From: Papaver somniferum
Taxonomy: Eukaryota > Streptophyta > Magnoliopsida > Ranunculales > Papaveraceae
Assembly: GCF_003573695.1 (NCBI RefSeq)
Contig: NC_039358.1
Location: 17,236,637 to 17,300,636 of the forward strand
Length of the DNA stretch: 64,000 nucleotides
Reading direction: 5' to 3'
Position 1 is the stretch's first letter. Each line of letters begins with the position of its first letter. Positions 46,211 through 59,094 of this stretch are shown one piece after another. The translations under genes were made by a program, and so were the position numbers. The notes below the pieces were generated by a model. It saw nothing but the letters and a program-made list of their open reading frames with translations. It did not search any database and was not told the DNA's origin.

Positions 46211-46818
46211 TGATAAATGAAACTTTTCATATAAAGTTTGCGATTCTAACCTAAACTCGCTACTTAAAATCAAGTACTTATTCCGCTTTTGGTTTAGATT
46301 TGCATGGAGGCAATTTATTAGAATCAATCGATTGATGTAAAAAATTTCGATGATTTTTCTTTCCGGTGATTAAAAGTTGCCGGTAGAAAGAAAGAAAGAA
46401 AGGGGATATGGTTTTGATTTTTGTGTTTTTAGGATTTATATTTATTTTAGGTTCAAGGGTATCGTAGTCATTTCAGTAGGATTTTAATTAATGTAGAGGG
46501 TGGTTTAGTACTTTCGCACCAAAAAATACCCCTTAACAACCACTACTGGTTGGGGGAAGTAATTCATATCCCCCAATTCCTTTTTTTATTCCCCAATTAA
46601 TTGTTCTTTTAAAAGCTACAACAACATAAGTTTTGGTCCCACTAAAATTTAATGTTTGATTTATCTTTTTTGTCCCTATTTTATTTTGTAAATGACAAAA
46701 ATTACCCTTAAATATATATATATATATAATCAATTTTGTTTAATAACACATTTGATAATAATATTAAATAATTACTTAATTTTAGTTTGATTTTTTGTTT
46801 GAAAATTATATATATATA

Positions 46819-48535
46819 TCTATATTATAAAAAGAAGTGCTGTGTGTATAGCCTGATAAATCCGACCATGGATTTCATCATTCCACGGCGTGGATCGATT
46901 CGTTATATGTTCTATATAGACGTCCGTCGGATTGTTGGGTTTCCTGATTTGACTATGCTTCCATAATAAGATGTCTTGACCATTATATATCGGGAAAAAA
47001 ATACCACATTAACTACGTTTCCTAATAAAAATATGGGAGAGGGATATATTCAAATTTCCTTATCTGACTACGTTTTGAGAGATACTTACGTTTCATCTAC
47101 AAGGGAAAACAAAAAACAAAAAAGGAAACCAATGCAAAAAGTTTCGCAAAAAAATTTTTCAAAAAAAATATAGACAACCGTAGGACATTAGCACAATATC
47201 ACAGTATCTATATGTACTAGGTATCAAGTTAAACTAACTAAATTATGGTAAGGTAAAGTAAGGAATTGGAGAAAGTTGTTGGGCAGGAAGCTTCACCCGG
47301 GTGCAACCTGGTGCTTCATTCTCTTCCTTTCGCAGCAAATTAAGACAAAGCAAAAAGGAAATGTTACCAAATAGACACGAACTCAAAAACACGAATAGCA
47401 CCCCATGAAATCATCTCTTGCAAATTAAATACCCAATGAAATAATTTAATTTGCAATTTAAAGAAAGCACGAGGAGCAAGCATAAAACCTTGCCCAAAAA
47501 CATAAAAAATGAACATCCTAAAAGTTTGACTCGGTCAATCAGACCTTTGAGGATGCAAATGTACAAATTGCTGAATGGAGACAAAATTGTACAACAAAAT
47601 GGACAAACAAACTCGGTATAGTTTACTAATATTCTATGTACAATTTTAGAACCATGTATAGAGATATTACATTCACGCATATTACAAATTAGCCTTGGGA
47701 CAGATCCAAACATTGACTTTGGCCATTCTGCCGCTTGGACCGTTAGTTCGCGAAATGTACATCTGTCCGTTGTATATATGACGAGGATTTTATTATTTTG
47801 GACGTTCGGGATTGATGCCGCGATATAAGAATATATGACTTTGAAGTAATAATAAGGCTGTTATAAAAAGAAGTGATGTCTGTCTTGGGTAATAAACGAC
47901 CCTTGATTTCGGCAATCCGACGGCTGAGAAAGATAGTTGGCGAGATTTCTATCCATCCGTCCATTTTAGACATATAATTTTGAGAGATATTTAGGTCCGT
48001 CGGTTCGTGAGATGATCTTCTTTTAATATTTTGTTTTAGACGGCAGGGATTTGCTTCGGCCCGGTGCAAAACGAGACTCAACATTTCCTTATGTGACTCG
48101 AATCAACATTTCCTAATGCGTGTCGGTTTCCTTGAAAGTTTTCATGCACTAACTATAAATATCCTTTCTGATTTTACTAAAAAATTAATTAATTTGAAGA
48201 CTCTATAGATTTTACCTAATCACGGCTAATTTTAATGCAGATATCATATTTGCCTTTAAATTTTCTAATCCACATCCGGGGCCGTAGGCCCCGGCCCCAT
48301 CCGGCTACTATGACCCGCCTAATTGAACACGCTATTGTGACCCGACTAACTAACACGGTATAATATGACACGACCAACTAAATATCAGGACCGTTGTGGT
48401 ATAGACCGGATTAACTAAATATACTCCCGACTATTATAGATGGACTAAAATATGGGAAGACACTGGCCGACCGACCAAACAATAAACATAACTCTAAAAG
48501 GTTGAGCCCCGGCCGTAAGCCGGGGTGATACCTAG
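46819..48535 (+). mobile_element. Non-autonomous Helitron, 1717 bp
   Basis: The 5' end reads TCTATATTATAAAAAGAAGT directly after an A. The 3' end is CTAG (48532-48535) directly before a T, the expected insertion between A and T. Six bases upstream of CTAG is a perfect hairpin: CCCCGGC (48507-48513), loop CGTAA, GCCGGGG (48519-48525). There is no Rep/helicase and no protein-like ORF. A second 5'-end-like sequence, TTATAAAAAGAAGTGATGTC, lies at about 47876. Confidence 0.85.
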
Positions 48536-49084
48536 TATATATATATTAAAAAGTGGTTAAGTAAATTTAATATTATATATGTTTATATTTAATAATAAAA
48601 AATTTAATTATTTTTAAACCCAATAAAATTTAAACAAAATGATTTTCAGATATATGTCTGTTTTCGTCATTTGCTACAACAACAATGATGGAATATGGTA
48701 TCTTACCAAACACACTTTGATTGCTTTTGTTAATCAACTTTAACTTTAATTAATATTTCACTCAATGTCTAACTGCTTTTTTCTCACAGCACAACACTGC
48801 AACGCACAGCTGAAAAGTACTTTTGCAAAAGCTGCAACAATACCAAACTAGGCCTTACAGTATTGAAAGTTGCCTAGCTATGAAGTCCTGGGCTCCTCCT
48901 CGCTAGGGCATGAGACTAAACTCAGCTTGTCAATACTTATTCCGAGATACCATTTTAGAATATGATAAAAAGGGGTATTTTTTTTTTTATGATAAATATC
49001 AATGCACACGGCCGCTGGACTTGCACCTTTGCTATCAGTAATCCTTAGCTGATTTTGTAGTCCCTCAACGCTCGAAGAAATCTT
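48536..49084. other. AT-rich spacer
   Basis: No gene is visible. It contains a TATATATAT run at the Helitron junction and a poly-T at about 48979-48991. Confidence 0.5.
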
Positions 49085-51530
49085 TTTTTTTTTATATAAA
49101 ACATCTTCCTCGATATATTGATAGCAAAGTATCATTGTTATCCTGTAAGAGGTAACGATACATCAGTACATTTCCATTCCAAGTTTGGATATTCAAATAA
49201 GTTAAAAGAGCCCATAAACTCTGATTTACCCAGTTAAGTTTAATCATGTACTTGTTATAAAAAATAGCTAGTTTGACTGCCCATATTACATTTTCCGTCA
49301 TTACTAAAATAAAGTCTTGAGCTATGAAATTTATATCAAATTTGTCTTTGTTACCAAAATCTTCACTGCTTTTATATTTCTGTTTGCGGGCTTTTACATA
49401 CATTCCTACCAGCAACAACAAGGTTGATTCCGAATCACTACTAAAGGAAATTTTGTGGCCACTCAAGTGTGTTGCCCATTGAAAAGCTGCATCTGCTCCA
49501 GCTTGTGCTAGTTCCTCCCTGGTTATACAGTCAACATAGGATCCTCTAGCTTCTCTAGCTGTACCTGTATAGTCACACAAAGTCAGCGCAATTCCCACTT
49601 CTGCAGTATTATCCAACATAGTCAAAGCAATATTTATTGTGATGACCAGATTTCTTTTTTCCTCTATAGAGTTATTCTGTGTAGTTCAACTTCTAAGCGT
49701 AGTAGTAATCTATAGAGTTTCATCATGATTTGGATTATAATAGAGACATTCATTATATTGTGACCTGGTTTATTTATGATATTGTAGCTATTTATAAACT
49801 GGATTATGCTGTTAGCTGTTACTGCACTATTCTGTCTTTTCTGTTTAAACACAACTTTGCATCTTTTTTTCCATATAAACCAAATTATGGTACTACACAG
49901 GACCTGCCAGTCAATATCATACCCCCTCTTTGAGGATTAGCAAAGTAATCAGTTAGCCATTCATGAAAAAAAATTAGTGCCATTTCTAATGTAATCCATG
50001 TCAAAATTAAAATGCATCCATATCTGAGAGGCGAAATTACAATGCAAGAACAGATGAGTAAGTGTTTCTTGGTTTCATTACACAATTTACATGTTGTTTC
50101 AGTGTCAAGAAGAATGGCAGCCACTCGTATGCTATTTGGAAGAATTGAATGTGCCGCTTTCCAGATGAAATTCTTAATAGCATGGCTGGTTTCCATAGTC
50201 CATATTATATTCCATTTGTTGTCAGCAGTACCACTTGAGGTTAAATGTTTATAAAGCGATTTGACTGAAAACATACCTTTTTCGTTTAGCATCCATCTTG
50301 GTGTGTCCAACTTATCCTCCACATGTATTATTATTTTCATTATCTTCTCTGTTGTCTGGGTGTCAAAACTTGTAGCTAATTTTCCCAAATCCCAAGTTCT
50401 GTGATCAGTCATTAAATCACTAACTTTTTTTAGGTCAGCACTATTTGTAGCTGGTTTTTGCATAGGGATTGTTGTATCTGGGATCCTTAAGTCATCCCAG
50501 ATACCAACATCCTTACCATTACCTAATTCCCAGTAACAATTTTTCTTAATTTGTTCTATACAATTTAGCAAGCCTTTCCACGCTGTCCCTTGGCTTTGGT
50601 TTGTTGTCAATGTGAAGGATATCACATTTGGGACAATGCTTTTCTTTTAAGATTTTAGCACACAATAAATTGGAGTTTTGTTTTAAATTCCAGCCCATCT
50701 TTGTTATCATAACAATGTTAAACTTTCTTACATTTTTTATGCTCAACCCTCCTTGTTCAAGAGTTTTATTTATGAAATTCGAATTTTTTAAGCACACTCC
50801 TTTTTTCCATTTTCATTTAATCCCTTCTCATTTCCTCCCTGCCAATAGTCTCTCTGAAGTTTTGTTATCTTATCACAAATTTTGACTGGAATTTTAAAGC
50901 ATTTCATTTGGTAAACATACAAAGAGGAGCTAACATTTTTTTTTTATCATAACAGTTTTTCCTGCATTATTTAAATTGCTATTATTCCATCCTATTACTC
51001 TAGTTCTCATTTTATCTACTAGAGGTTCAAAGCATTCTACCTTAGATCTATTGTAAAAAGAGGTGAACCTAGGTATTTGTCTGTCAAAGGTGTTGCAGTA
51101 ACTCCTAATATATCTTTATCTCTTCTTCTGATATTTGTATCTGTCTTGGAACTAAAGAAAACCCCTGATTTGTTTAAGTTTATCAGTTAACCTGAAGCTA
51201 GGAAAACAATTTTAAACAGCTGAACTAAACTTTCACATGTTTTTCACTAACTTTACAGAACAAGAAACAGTCGTCTGCAAAGAGTAATTGATATATATAT
51301 ATATAGGAGGTGCCTTATAAACCAGTTTTATTCCCCTTATCAGTCCCAAGTTTTCAGCATGAGAAATAACTCGAGATAAGGCTTCCATATAGAACATGAA
51401 GAGATAATGGGAGACTGGGTTTCCCTGTCTTAATCCCTTGTGGGTTTAAAGAAATTTGTGGAGACCCATTAAGAAATTTGTGGGAGATCCATTAAGATTC
51501 CATACAGAAATCTTTGTTCCTAAAGTTCTG
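49085..51530 (-). mobile_element. 5'-truncated LINE, minus strand
   Basis: Read on the minus strand, 51480-50950 carries RT remnants (LNKSGVFFSSKT, LGSPLF and the following thumb), 50800-49890 the connection and zf-RVT regions (WMLNEKGMFSVKSLYKHL, FIWKAAHSILP, CKLCNETKKHLL), and 49625-49090 RNase H (VGIALTLCDYTGTAREARGS, SSDSESTLLLL). The poly-T at 49083-49094 on the plus strand is the 3' A tail. RNase H closely resembles that of the LINE at 1-3848, so the two are one family. Stops and frameshifts make it inactive. Confidence 0.85.
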
Positions 51531-51959
51531 TTAGTTCCTTAAAAAAATTATTAGTTCCTTAAAAAAATTATTACGGGTGACTTTCTTTTTCACCAAAATA
51601 CAAGTATTAGGTGATCAGGAAGAGATTCCAGTTCAAGCTTAGGACCCTTCAAGATAGTTGGCAAAAACTATTCACTAGATCATGGTAAAAAGAAAGAAAA
51701 AAATTAGGGTTTTGTGGGAACTCTTGTAATGAGTTGAAAGAGCCAATGGATACTCCAACATCACCCCCTAATTTATTATGATCAATTCCTGGAGCCTTAA
51801 GATTCGTGGAACCCACACTCCTGCTTATAATATATAGTCTCTGATGCACAATTAATCCTCAAATAAAAAATCCTTTGAGCTAAAGAGTCAATCACCTCAA
51901 TAGACAAACAAGAGTGTACATCACAAGGATATCACATTGTCTCGTAAATATTGAAAAAT

Positions 51960-52320
51960 ATTATTTCTCCACCGAATGGGCATCTATCTCAGTCTTGGCA
52001 GTGCTTATAAATGATCGACCAACCAATAACATTAGAGATGAATCAGGTGATCCACCATTCATATCTTGAACACAATAATCCACTGGAACGATTAGCTTAT
52101 TAACCGACAAGCACATTTTCAATAATACCTCTAAGGTAAATGTTAAGAAATTTCTCTCACCTTAAGTAGACCTAAACTAAGATATTCACGTAGAAATGTG
52201 GGCATGACATTTACTGATGCTCATAAGTCAAGCATAGCGTTTCCAAATTTAGTGTTACATATAATAGCAAGAATTTCAAAACTACCGAGATCTCTGCATT
52301 TTAGTGGGACTTTTTTTCCA
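51960..52320 (-). pseudogene. Ty3/Gypsy protease remnant
   Basis: Minus-strand translation from about 52320 reads KVPLKCRDLGSFEI, then CNTKFGNAMLDL, a stop, then ASVNVMP. This is the aspartic protease of Athila-like Gypsy elements, whose active site DLGAS has its Gly codon turned to TGA (52221-52223). Downstream IDAHSVEKYYF-like text also fits. The neighbouring 51530-51960 and 52320-52700 are probably the same element but too decayed to define borders. Confidence 0.65.
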
Positions 52321-52849
52321 AAACATTTTTCCCACACTTATTACCAGTTAATCTCTGCTTATTAATACACAAATCCTTCAAAAAATTTGTTGGTTCTCAG
52401 CATAACAACACTAGAAGGGAGTTGCCAGAACGCAAGAAATGAAGACTCAAGTCAGGAGTCGAAACCCCAATATATGAAAGAGCTGAACAACGAAAGGATT
52501 CATAAAACAATGATGTTAACAAGATAACCAGAGCTTGTCTTCGCATAATGATCGAGAATGTTTTGACAAAAAAAAAACTGTCTTGAGAATATAGTATTTG
52601 GGCAAAATAGATCTTTACCTCAAATAATATTGTTGAGTAATAGTTATGATGTTTTTTGATCTCTATCTCCGATGAAAAAAATGTAGGGGGTACCTGCAAG
52701 AAACCCTCCAAACGCTCAAGTTAGCGATAAAGTTTTTCTGAGGAGTTTTTAGGGTTCGATTGCGTTTTGTTACCTACCTTCGAAGGTTTATACTCTTGTA
52801 TGTATACACTTCTGTTTTATGAAATGAACACCAATTTCGAGATAAATTT

Positions 52850-54270
52850 CGCATATACTAACATGTCAATCATGTAATTTAGAATTTTCCAGAGTTTCTT
52901 TCTAGGATTTAGTGATTTATCCATCAATCAGTATGCATATATTTTACATATGTGTTCAGGAATAAGAGGAGGTATGCATACTCCATAAATCTGACTTCGT
53001 GAACTGGTAGAGGTGTGCATACCCGTTGAGCCTGACTTCACCAACTGCCAAGAGGTATGCATACCCGGTTTGCATACCTACCCAGTTTCAGATAACAAAA
53101 GCTCACGAACTTCCTTATATGACTATGTTCGCTCTTGCTACAACTCTTATAGACACTTCTAAGACAACTTTGTTCATAAAATCACTTTGGGATTGTGGAT
53201 CATTGTTTAGTCTTGGGTGTTATTGGACACTGTTATTGCTTGTAAGTTCACATGATTATTTAGCCATTATGGACTATCATTTTTCACGGTTCCAATTATA
53301 CGGACCATAACACATATTCTTATGTGTAGTTCCAAGGAGGACATTTCATGCTTACGTGAATTCTTAACAGAAATTTCATCCAAACAACGAAAGTGTTTGC
53401 TTGAATATCAAGCAACCTTAATTTGAATTCAAACCTATCTGTTGCCTTGAAAATCTATAAATTGAGAGACTCTTGCAGCTGGAATTTTCAATCCCTAGTA
53501 CTCTAGTGTTCTACTTACGTATATATAGTCATCCTCTATAACTTAGGTTTCTTTACGAAACTATTAAGTTACGACTTTAAAGACTTCACTTAGGGATGCG
53601 TGAAGGCCGATCAGACTATCTTTTACCTTATATCCGGATCTTGTTCTATAGGTTATTGAAGTTCGAAAACTTTAGATCAGAATCAAGATATATAGAAATC
53701 ACAAAGTTTTCTTCGTCTCAGATTTTGTGATTTCTCAAGATAGATATCTAAACTCTTTTTTTTTTGATTTATTTGGATTGTTCTTGAGAGGTTGTTAGTG
53801 ATCTAGGCTTCTCTTTGATAAAAGTGTAAGTGTTCCGAATCCGTGAGGTTTGATAAATTTATCTACTACAAATAGATTTCCAAACCTAGATTAAAACATA
53901 TCAAAAGAGAAATCAAATAGGCTTGTCTATTAGAGATAGATATCAAAAGTCTTCAATAAGGCCGCAACAACTCTTAGGCGGTAAAGAACGTCAGCTAACT
54001 ACAGTCAAATTAGAAGTATGACAGTAGATATAACTAGTTATGATGTGTGTCGTAATAATTAGTTATTACAATGAAAGATTCTCGGGGCGGTTTTGGACGT
54101 AAATGTAGCTTACAAAAGATAAGTGAACCACGTAATATTTGTGTCGTGTGTGATTGTTTATTGTCGCATTGATTACATATTCATGCTAGTATTATCAATC
54201 ATGCTAATCTAAAGATGTAAGTAAAAGATTCGTGTTATTTATCTAAAGTAGGATGTTTCATGAAATTGAC
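52850..54270 (+). repeat. Decayed LTR-like stretch distantly related to the 54669-63342 element
   Basis: The order of features matches the LTR at 54669-57122: a palindromic GGTATGCATACCC cluster (52970-53080), a TATA-like TCTATAAATTG (about 53449), a leader with TTAGGTTTCTT, then GACTT(T)AAAGACTTCA(C/T)T. Borders and a partner LTR were not found. 54270-54668 has nothing recognisable. Confidence 0.45.
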
Positions 54271-54668
54271 TCCATGGAAACATGCCGGTTCGAGATGAAC
54301 GTAACCTCAGTTTTCCGACATGTGGTACGGCGTGCATGGATAAAGATGGCATTGATTCAGTAATTTGAATAATAGGTTTTAAAGAAGATAAATTCTTGCT
54401 TCAAAGCGGAAGGATATAGTTCTTGAAGATAATGAGTCGTTGAAGGTCGAATAAAGAATAAGACAACATCAAGAAAGATTTGAAAACTTTTCTTGATGTG
54501 ACTACGATTCATTTTAAAGGTACATTTTTTACGGTAAAAGATCGTTCATAGGTTCAGTTGGCGTCTGCAAATATTTCCAAGAGAATATTTTGAATCATGG
54601 TGGTGCTAGGTGAAAATCGTTCATACACAACATACAAATATTTTAACATATTTTGTCTAAATGGAGGA

Positions 54669-57122
54669 TGTTAGAGCATTGCTCGGTCGAACTCGCATGC
54701 GTTGCTATCTCAAGCATGTTTGTCAATATTAGTGATCAAAACTATATGTCTAGATTTCTAGTTTACTTATGACTAAGTCTTGGTTTAGGATAGTTAAGCG
54801 TAGTTGAGCTCCAGACTCCATGCCGATCATCATAAGAAGACGAAGAACTAATCGAGGAACCAGTGTAACTTCATCTGACTAAAAAGGTATGTGGAGACTT
54901 AAACTTATCTATCACTCAAAAGTATACTCTATCTCCTACTCTTGAGACAAAGTCGTATAAGTATGATGGTTTTCATACATACACATTTGCTATTTCGAGC
55001 CGAGTTTACTCGCCTATCTTTTCTCTAAATATGTGTTGGTAAGCTTTTGCTTTAACTACATTTATATATACCTGTGACGAAAGTCCTGATGACGTTTCAA
55101 TCTTGAAAATAACTTTGATGATGATAGTCGTGAATAACAATTGTTATAACATTATAGAAGAATGTTTCAATGATTGAAATGTAGAGTTGAGATTACCAAC
55201 TATGGATATAAGCATATATTGTGTGTTCGCACATTAGTGTATAAATCCATGTGCTGGAAACTAAGTGTGTGCATATGTGTGCATATGGTATTGGTGAAGG
55301 AGACAGGTTGGGTACGCGTACCCGTACGTGTACTAGTGGAAGTTTTGAACTGAAAATTTCTGCTGAGTTTGTAATTTGCAAACTAGTAAACAAGTCACCT
55401 TAGGTACGCCTACCCGTACACGTACCCACAAAAGTTTTCGAACCGAAAATTTCTGCTGAGTTTGTAAACTCAAATCCGGTAGCAAAGGTACGCATACCCG
55501 TACGCGTACCCAAGATGGTTATTTCTCAAATCGGTAGTTCATGAACTTAAAACAATAATTTATAAGGAATGCAATCTTTGAAAACCGTGGTTATATTGTT
55601 CATGAATTGATTCAAATGGATCAAACCGATTTTGTTTCAATTGTGTCTATGAATAAAGACCTAAGCAATTGAACAACTCTTCAACTAGTTCTTATGGGTC
55701 ATTTGAACTAGTTATGTGAAGAAGATGAATACGGTTAATATGAAAGTGCTCATATGGCTAACCATTGGTTAACTATTTTTGAACCAACTAAGTGTACACG
55801 TTTAGGTACGGTTACTCAAACCTAAATGAAATACATTTTATTTGTGTATGACAAGCTAAGTTTCGATCTAACGGTTGAAAGATATTAGCTTGGTTGAATC
55901 AGGTTTTTCATCTAACGGTGAATATTGAATGCTTTGTTACCAAGGTAACTTGGATTGCAAACCCTGATTTGAAAACTATATAAAGGAGACATCTACCAAC
56001 TGGAAAAACTAATCCCCACACCTCCTGTGTGATACTAGTTGGTTTTGATAGAGTTGATTCTCCTTTAACCTTAGGTTTCTTCTTGAGACCCTGTAGGTTA
56101 ACGACTGAAAGACTTCATTGGGATTGTGAAGCCAGACGAAACTACTTCTCTTGTAGTTGAGCGATCCGATCTTGCCATTTTATGTCGTACGAGTTCAACT
56201 GAATAATTGACTTGAGATTATATCTCCGATAGGGCATGATAAAAAGAAATCACAAACATCTTCGTCTCATCGTTCGTGATTCCGCAATATCTAGTTTCGC
56301 TACCATACGATTTAGATTATTATGAGGTGATTGATAATACTAGGCTGTTCTTCGGTAATATAAGTCTGGGTTATCAATTAGTTCCTGTTCACTTTGATTT
56401 ATCAAAAGACAGAACAAAAACTCATAGGTTTATCTGTGGGAGACAGGTTTATCTATTATCATAGACTTTTCTGTGTGATACAGATTTGTTTATTAAAGTC
56501 TTCAACTTTGGGTCATAGCAACTCTTGGTTGTGGGTGAGATCAGCTAAGGGAATCAAGTGCGTAGTATCCTACTGGGATCAGAGACATAAGGAGCACAAC
56601 TGTATCTTGAATCAGTGTGAGATTGATTAGGGTTCAACTACAGTCCAGACCGAAGTTAGTTTGTAGTAGGCTAGTGTCTGTAGCGGCTTAATACAGTGTG
56701 GTATTCAATCTGGACTAGGTCCCGGGGTTTTTATGCATTTGCGGTTTCCTCGTTAACAAAACTTCTGGTGTCTGTGTTATTTCTATTCCGCATTATATTT
56801 TGTTATATAATTGAAATATCACAGGTTGTGCGTTGTACCGATCAATTGTGAAATCCAACCTTTGGTTTTTGATTGGAAATTGATTGATCCTTCGATATTG
56901 GTCTTTGGTACCATCCAAGTTTATATATCTAGTATTTGATAAAGACTCGCAGATTTCTTGAGTAAAGATCAAATCGAGAGATAGAGATATTAACTCCTTG
57001 ATATACTTTTTATTAAGATTTAGTCTGACTGTCTAGTTGATTCTCTTAAAAGTATATTAGAGTTAGTCCATACAAATTTCTAATCGAAATATTGGGTGAG
57101 GCTGTTGTACCCCGCATTTTCA
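54669..57122 (+). repeat. 5' LTR, long type
   Basis: TATATAAA at 55977-55984 is the likely TATA box, followed by a leader beginning near AACTGGAAAAACTAATCC. About 55310-55510 holds a cluster of palindromic GTACGCGTACC-like motifs. Confidence 0.93.
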
Positions 57123-57124
57123 AT

Positions 57125-57136
57125 TGGTATCAGAGC
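57125..57136 (+). promoter_or_regulatory. Primer-binding site (TGGTATCAGAGC)
   Basis: This is the standard initiator-methionine tRNA site of plant Copia elements, two bases after the 5' LTR. Confidence 0.9.
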
Positions 57137-57189
57137 AGGCAAACACGTTTAAAGACCTTAAAAGTCTGTGTTTGTAGCGATCTGACTCT

Positions 57190-58690
57190 GTGGACAGAGG
57201 TGCTATCTCTATTAACCTACCACCAGTCTTCGATGACTCATATTACTTATGGTGGAAAATTGCTATGCGAGCTTTTCTTCAAGGGCGTGATTTTCAATCA
57301 TGGGTAAATGTTGTTAATGGTTATGATGTTCCTGTCGTGGCAATAGGTAACGCTATTGTTCCAAAGAATATTGGCGAATACGATGTTGCTGAGATACTTG
57401 CTGTAAAGCAAAACTCCGACGGTTTGAATGCCATCATACATGCCATTACCCCAAATCTTCAGCACCATGTGTCAAATTGCACTAGATCTAAAGATGCGTG
57501 GGATATCTTAGAAACCGTATTTGAAGGTAATACCAGTGAAAAGGACGCTAGGCTTCAAAACCTTAATTCCGATTGGGAAAACCTTCGTATGGAAGATGAA
57601 GATTCATTTGATGAGTTTAATCACAAAGTGTCTGAAATTGTTAATGCATCTTTTGCATTGGGTAAGACTATTCCTGAAAAGGACATTGTGATGAAAATTC
57701 TCAGGTCGCTGCCATCTAGATACGATTTTAAGAAGCATGCAATCATTGAGGGAAATAACCTTGATAATCTCTCCAGAAATACGCTGGTTGGGAAGCTTAA
57801 GATCTTTGATCACGAACATTCATCCAAATCTAAGGATGTTGCGTTCAAAGCACTAAAAGACACAAAATTACTTGATAAAAGTAAAAATGTGTATATCTCT
57901 GAAGACAATCACTCTAAGACTGATTCATCAAATGAAGATCTTGGAAAATCGGTCTCGATGATCACAAGACAGTTTAGAGAAATTTTGTTGAAGAGAAGTA
58001 AACGGTTCTCCAGAGATAAGCCTAAAGCATCATTCAAACCTCACAATCGTATTCCTCCTAAAAACTGGGACACGGATGAAACTGATGAAGAAGATATGCC
58101 TTAAAACTTTAAGTGTAAGGGATTTGGTCATTTGGCAAACGAGTGCCCAAATCTTAGAAAATACACTGAGAACAAAAGGTCTTGCTGCGACACTTGATGA
58201 GATGTCTGAAAATTATGATTCCGATGAAGACAAAAAATCAAGTGTTGCTCTTCTATGTGAAAATATTGATTTTGATAATTGTAGCATTACATACATCAAT
58301 TTTGATAATCTTTTAGAATAGAACCCAATCAAGATGGAAGAATCATTTGACCCCTCTGTTGGAAACTCTATGTTTAATGTTTCAGGATCAACTATATGCC
58401 TAGCAGCCTGCACATCTCGGGCACCTAAACCATCTCATATGTTGACATGATCCTATTGTTCTCTTAAGGGTCATGAGTTTTCAAAGTGTTTCAAATACAA
58501 ACACAAGATGAGATATGTCAACAAGCTTCAACGAATAGCAGATCGTCTAGCCACCAAGCTTAAACTCGCGGAGAAAACAACTGAGGTATGTAAGATCTTA
58601 TCTCCCTCGAAGAGATTAGTTTCCAAATATAGATATAGTCCATTAGAGAAGAAAACATGGTATAACCATAAGAAAGGCAGGGCTCCATGA
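57190..58690 (+). pseudogene. Copia gag (UBN2 type), start codon lost, broken at the zinc knuckle
   Basis: The open frame 57190-58104 starts with GTG where ATG is expected (then DRGAIS); the next in-frame ATG is about 25 codons on. The capsid region reads YYLWWKIAMRAFLQG, ILAVKQNSDGLNAII, SKDAWDILETVFEG, RMEDEDSFDEFNHKVSEIV, MKILRSLPSRYDFK, which is standard Copia gag. A TAA at 58102-58104 precedes CKGFGHLANECP, so the zinc knuckle is cut off and lacks its first Cys. Gag-like tail sequence with further stops runs to about 58690 (HEFSKCFKYKHKM, then a coiled-coil KLQRIADRLATKLKLAEK). Gag would package element RNA; this copy looks disabled or at best partly functional. Confidence 0.85.
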
Positions 58691-59094
58691 ATTCCAACCA
58701 AAGGGGTCATGGTGGACAAATTGTTGTTCACCACAGCACAACTTGATATTGTTGTCATGTGCATCTTGTCTCATGTGCCAGTTCAAAAGAGACAAGATTT
58801 TGCACACCTCAGGCTTTAAAAAATAAAATTTGTTTTAGTTTTTTTTTAGCTTTGTGTTGTTTGGTTTTTTGGAATTCCTCCATATCACTGTTGATTGCGG
58901 AAGGGACCAGTTTGCCAAAAGAAGAGGGTTATTATCGATAATTCTACTCTTTATAGGGCTATGAGTTGGACGTGTACGAACCTATTTAAAGGTTTCGAAA
59001 CCCTACATTCATTTTTCCTTCTCAGATACCCTTTACATCTTAAGACTTCTTGTTGAGGTTTGATTGTGAACTCCTCTCACAAAACCGTGCTTTC

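Larger units (their letters stand above)
43367..46598. mobile_element. Non-autonomous TIR transposon with TGCCGG motif arrays, about 3.2 kb
   Basis: Inverted ends of about 33 bp: the left begins AATTGGGGGATAAAAAAACT and the right, read inward, AATTGGGGAATAAAAAAAGG, both continuing with a second AATTG-GGGATA block. AATT is present on both outer sides but a clear target duplication is not, so the superfamily is open. No ORF longer than about 90 codons and none with protein-like content. The bulk consists of TGCCGG/CCGGCA arrays (43690-43960, 44360-44710, 45280-45610, 45970-46210). Confidence 0.72.

Noticed and set aside
43180..48860. A large outer hAT-like element suggested by GTTTGGTAA and CCAAACTAGGCC ends
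   Set aside because: Only loose end similarity and no target duplication could be found.
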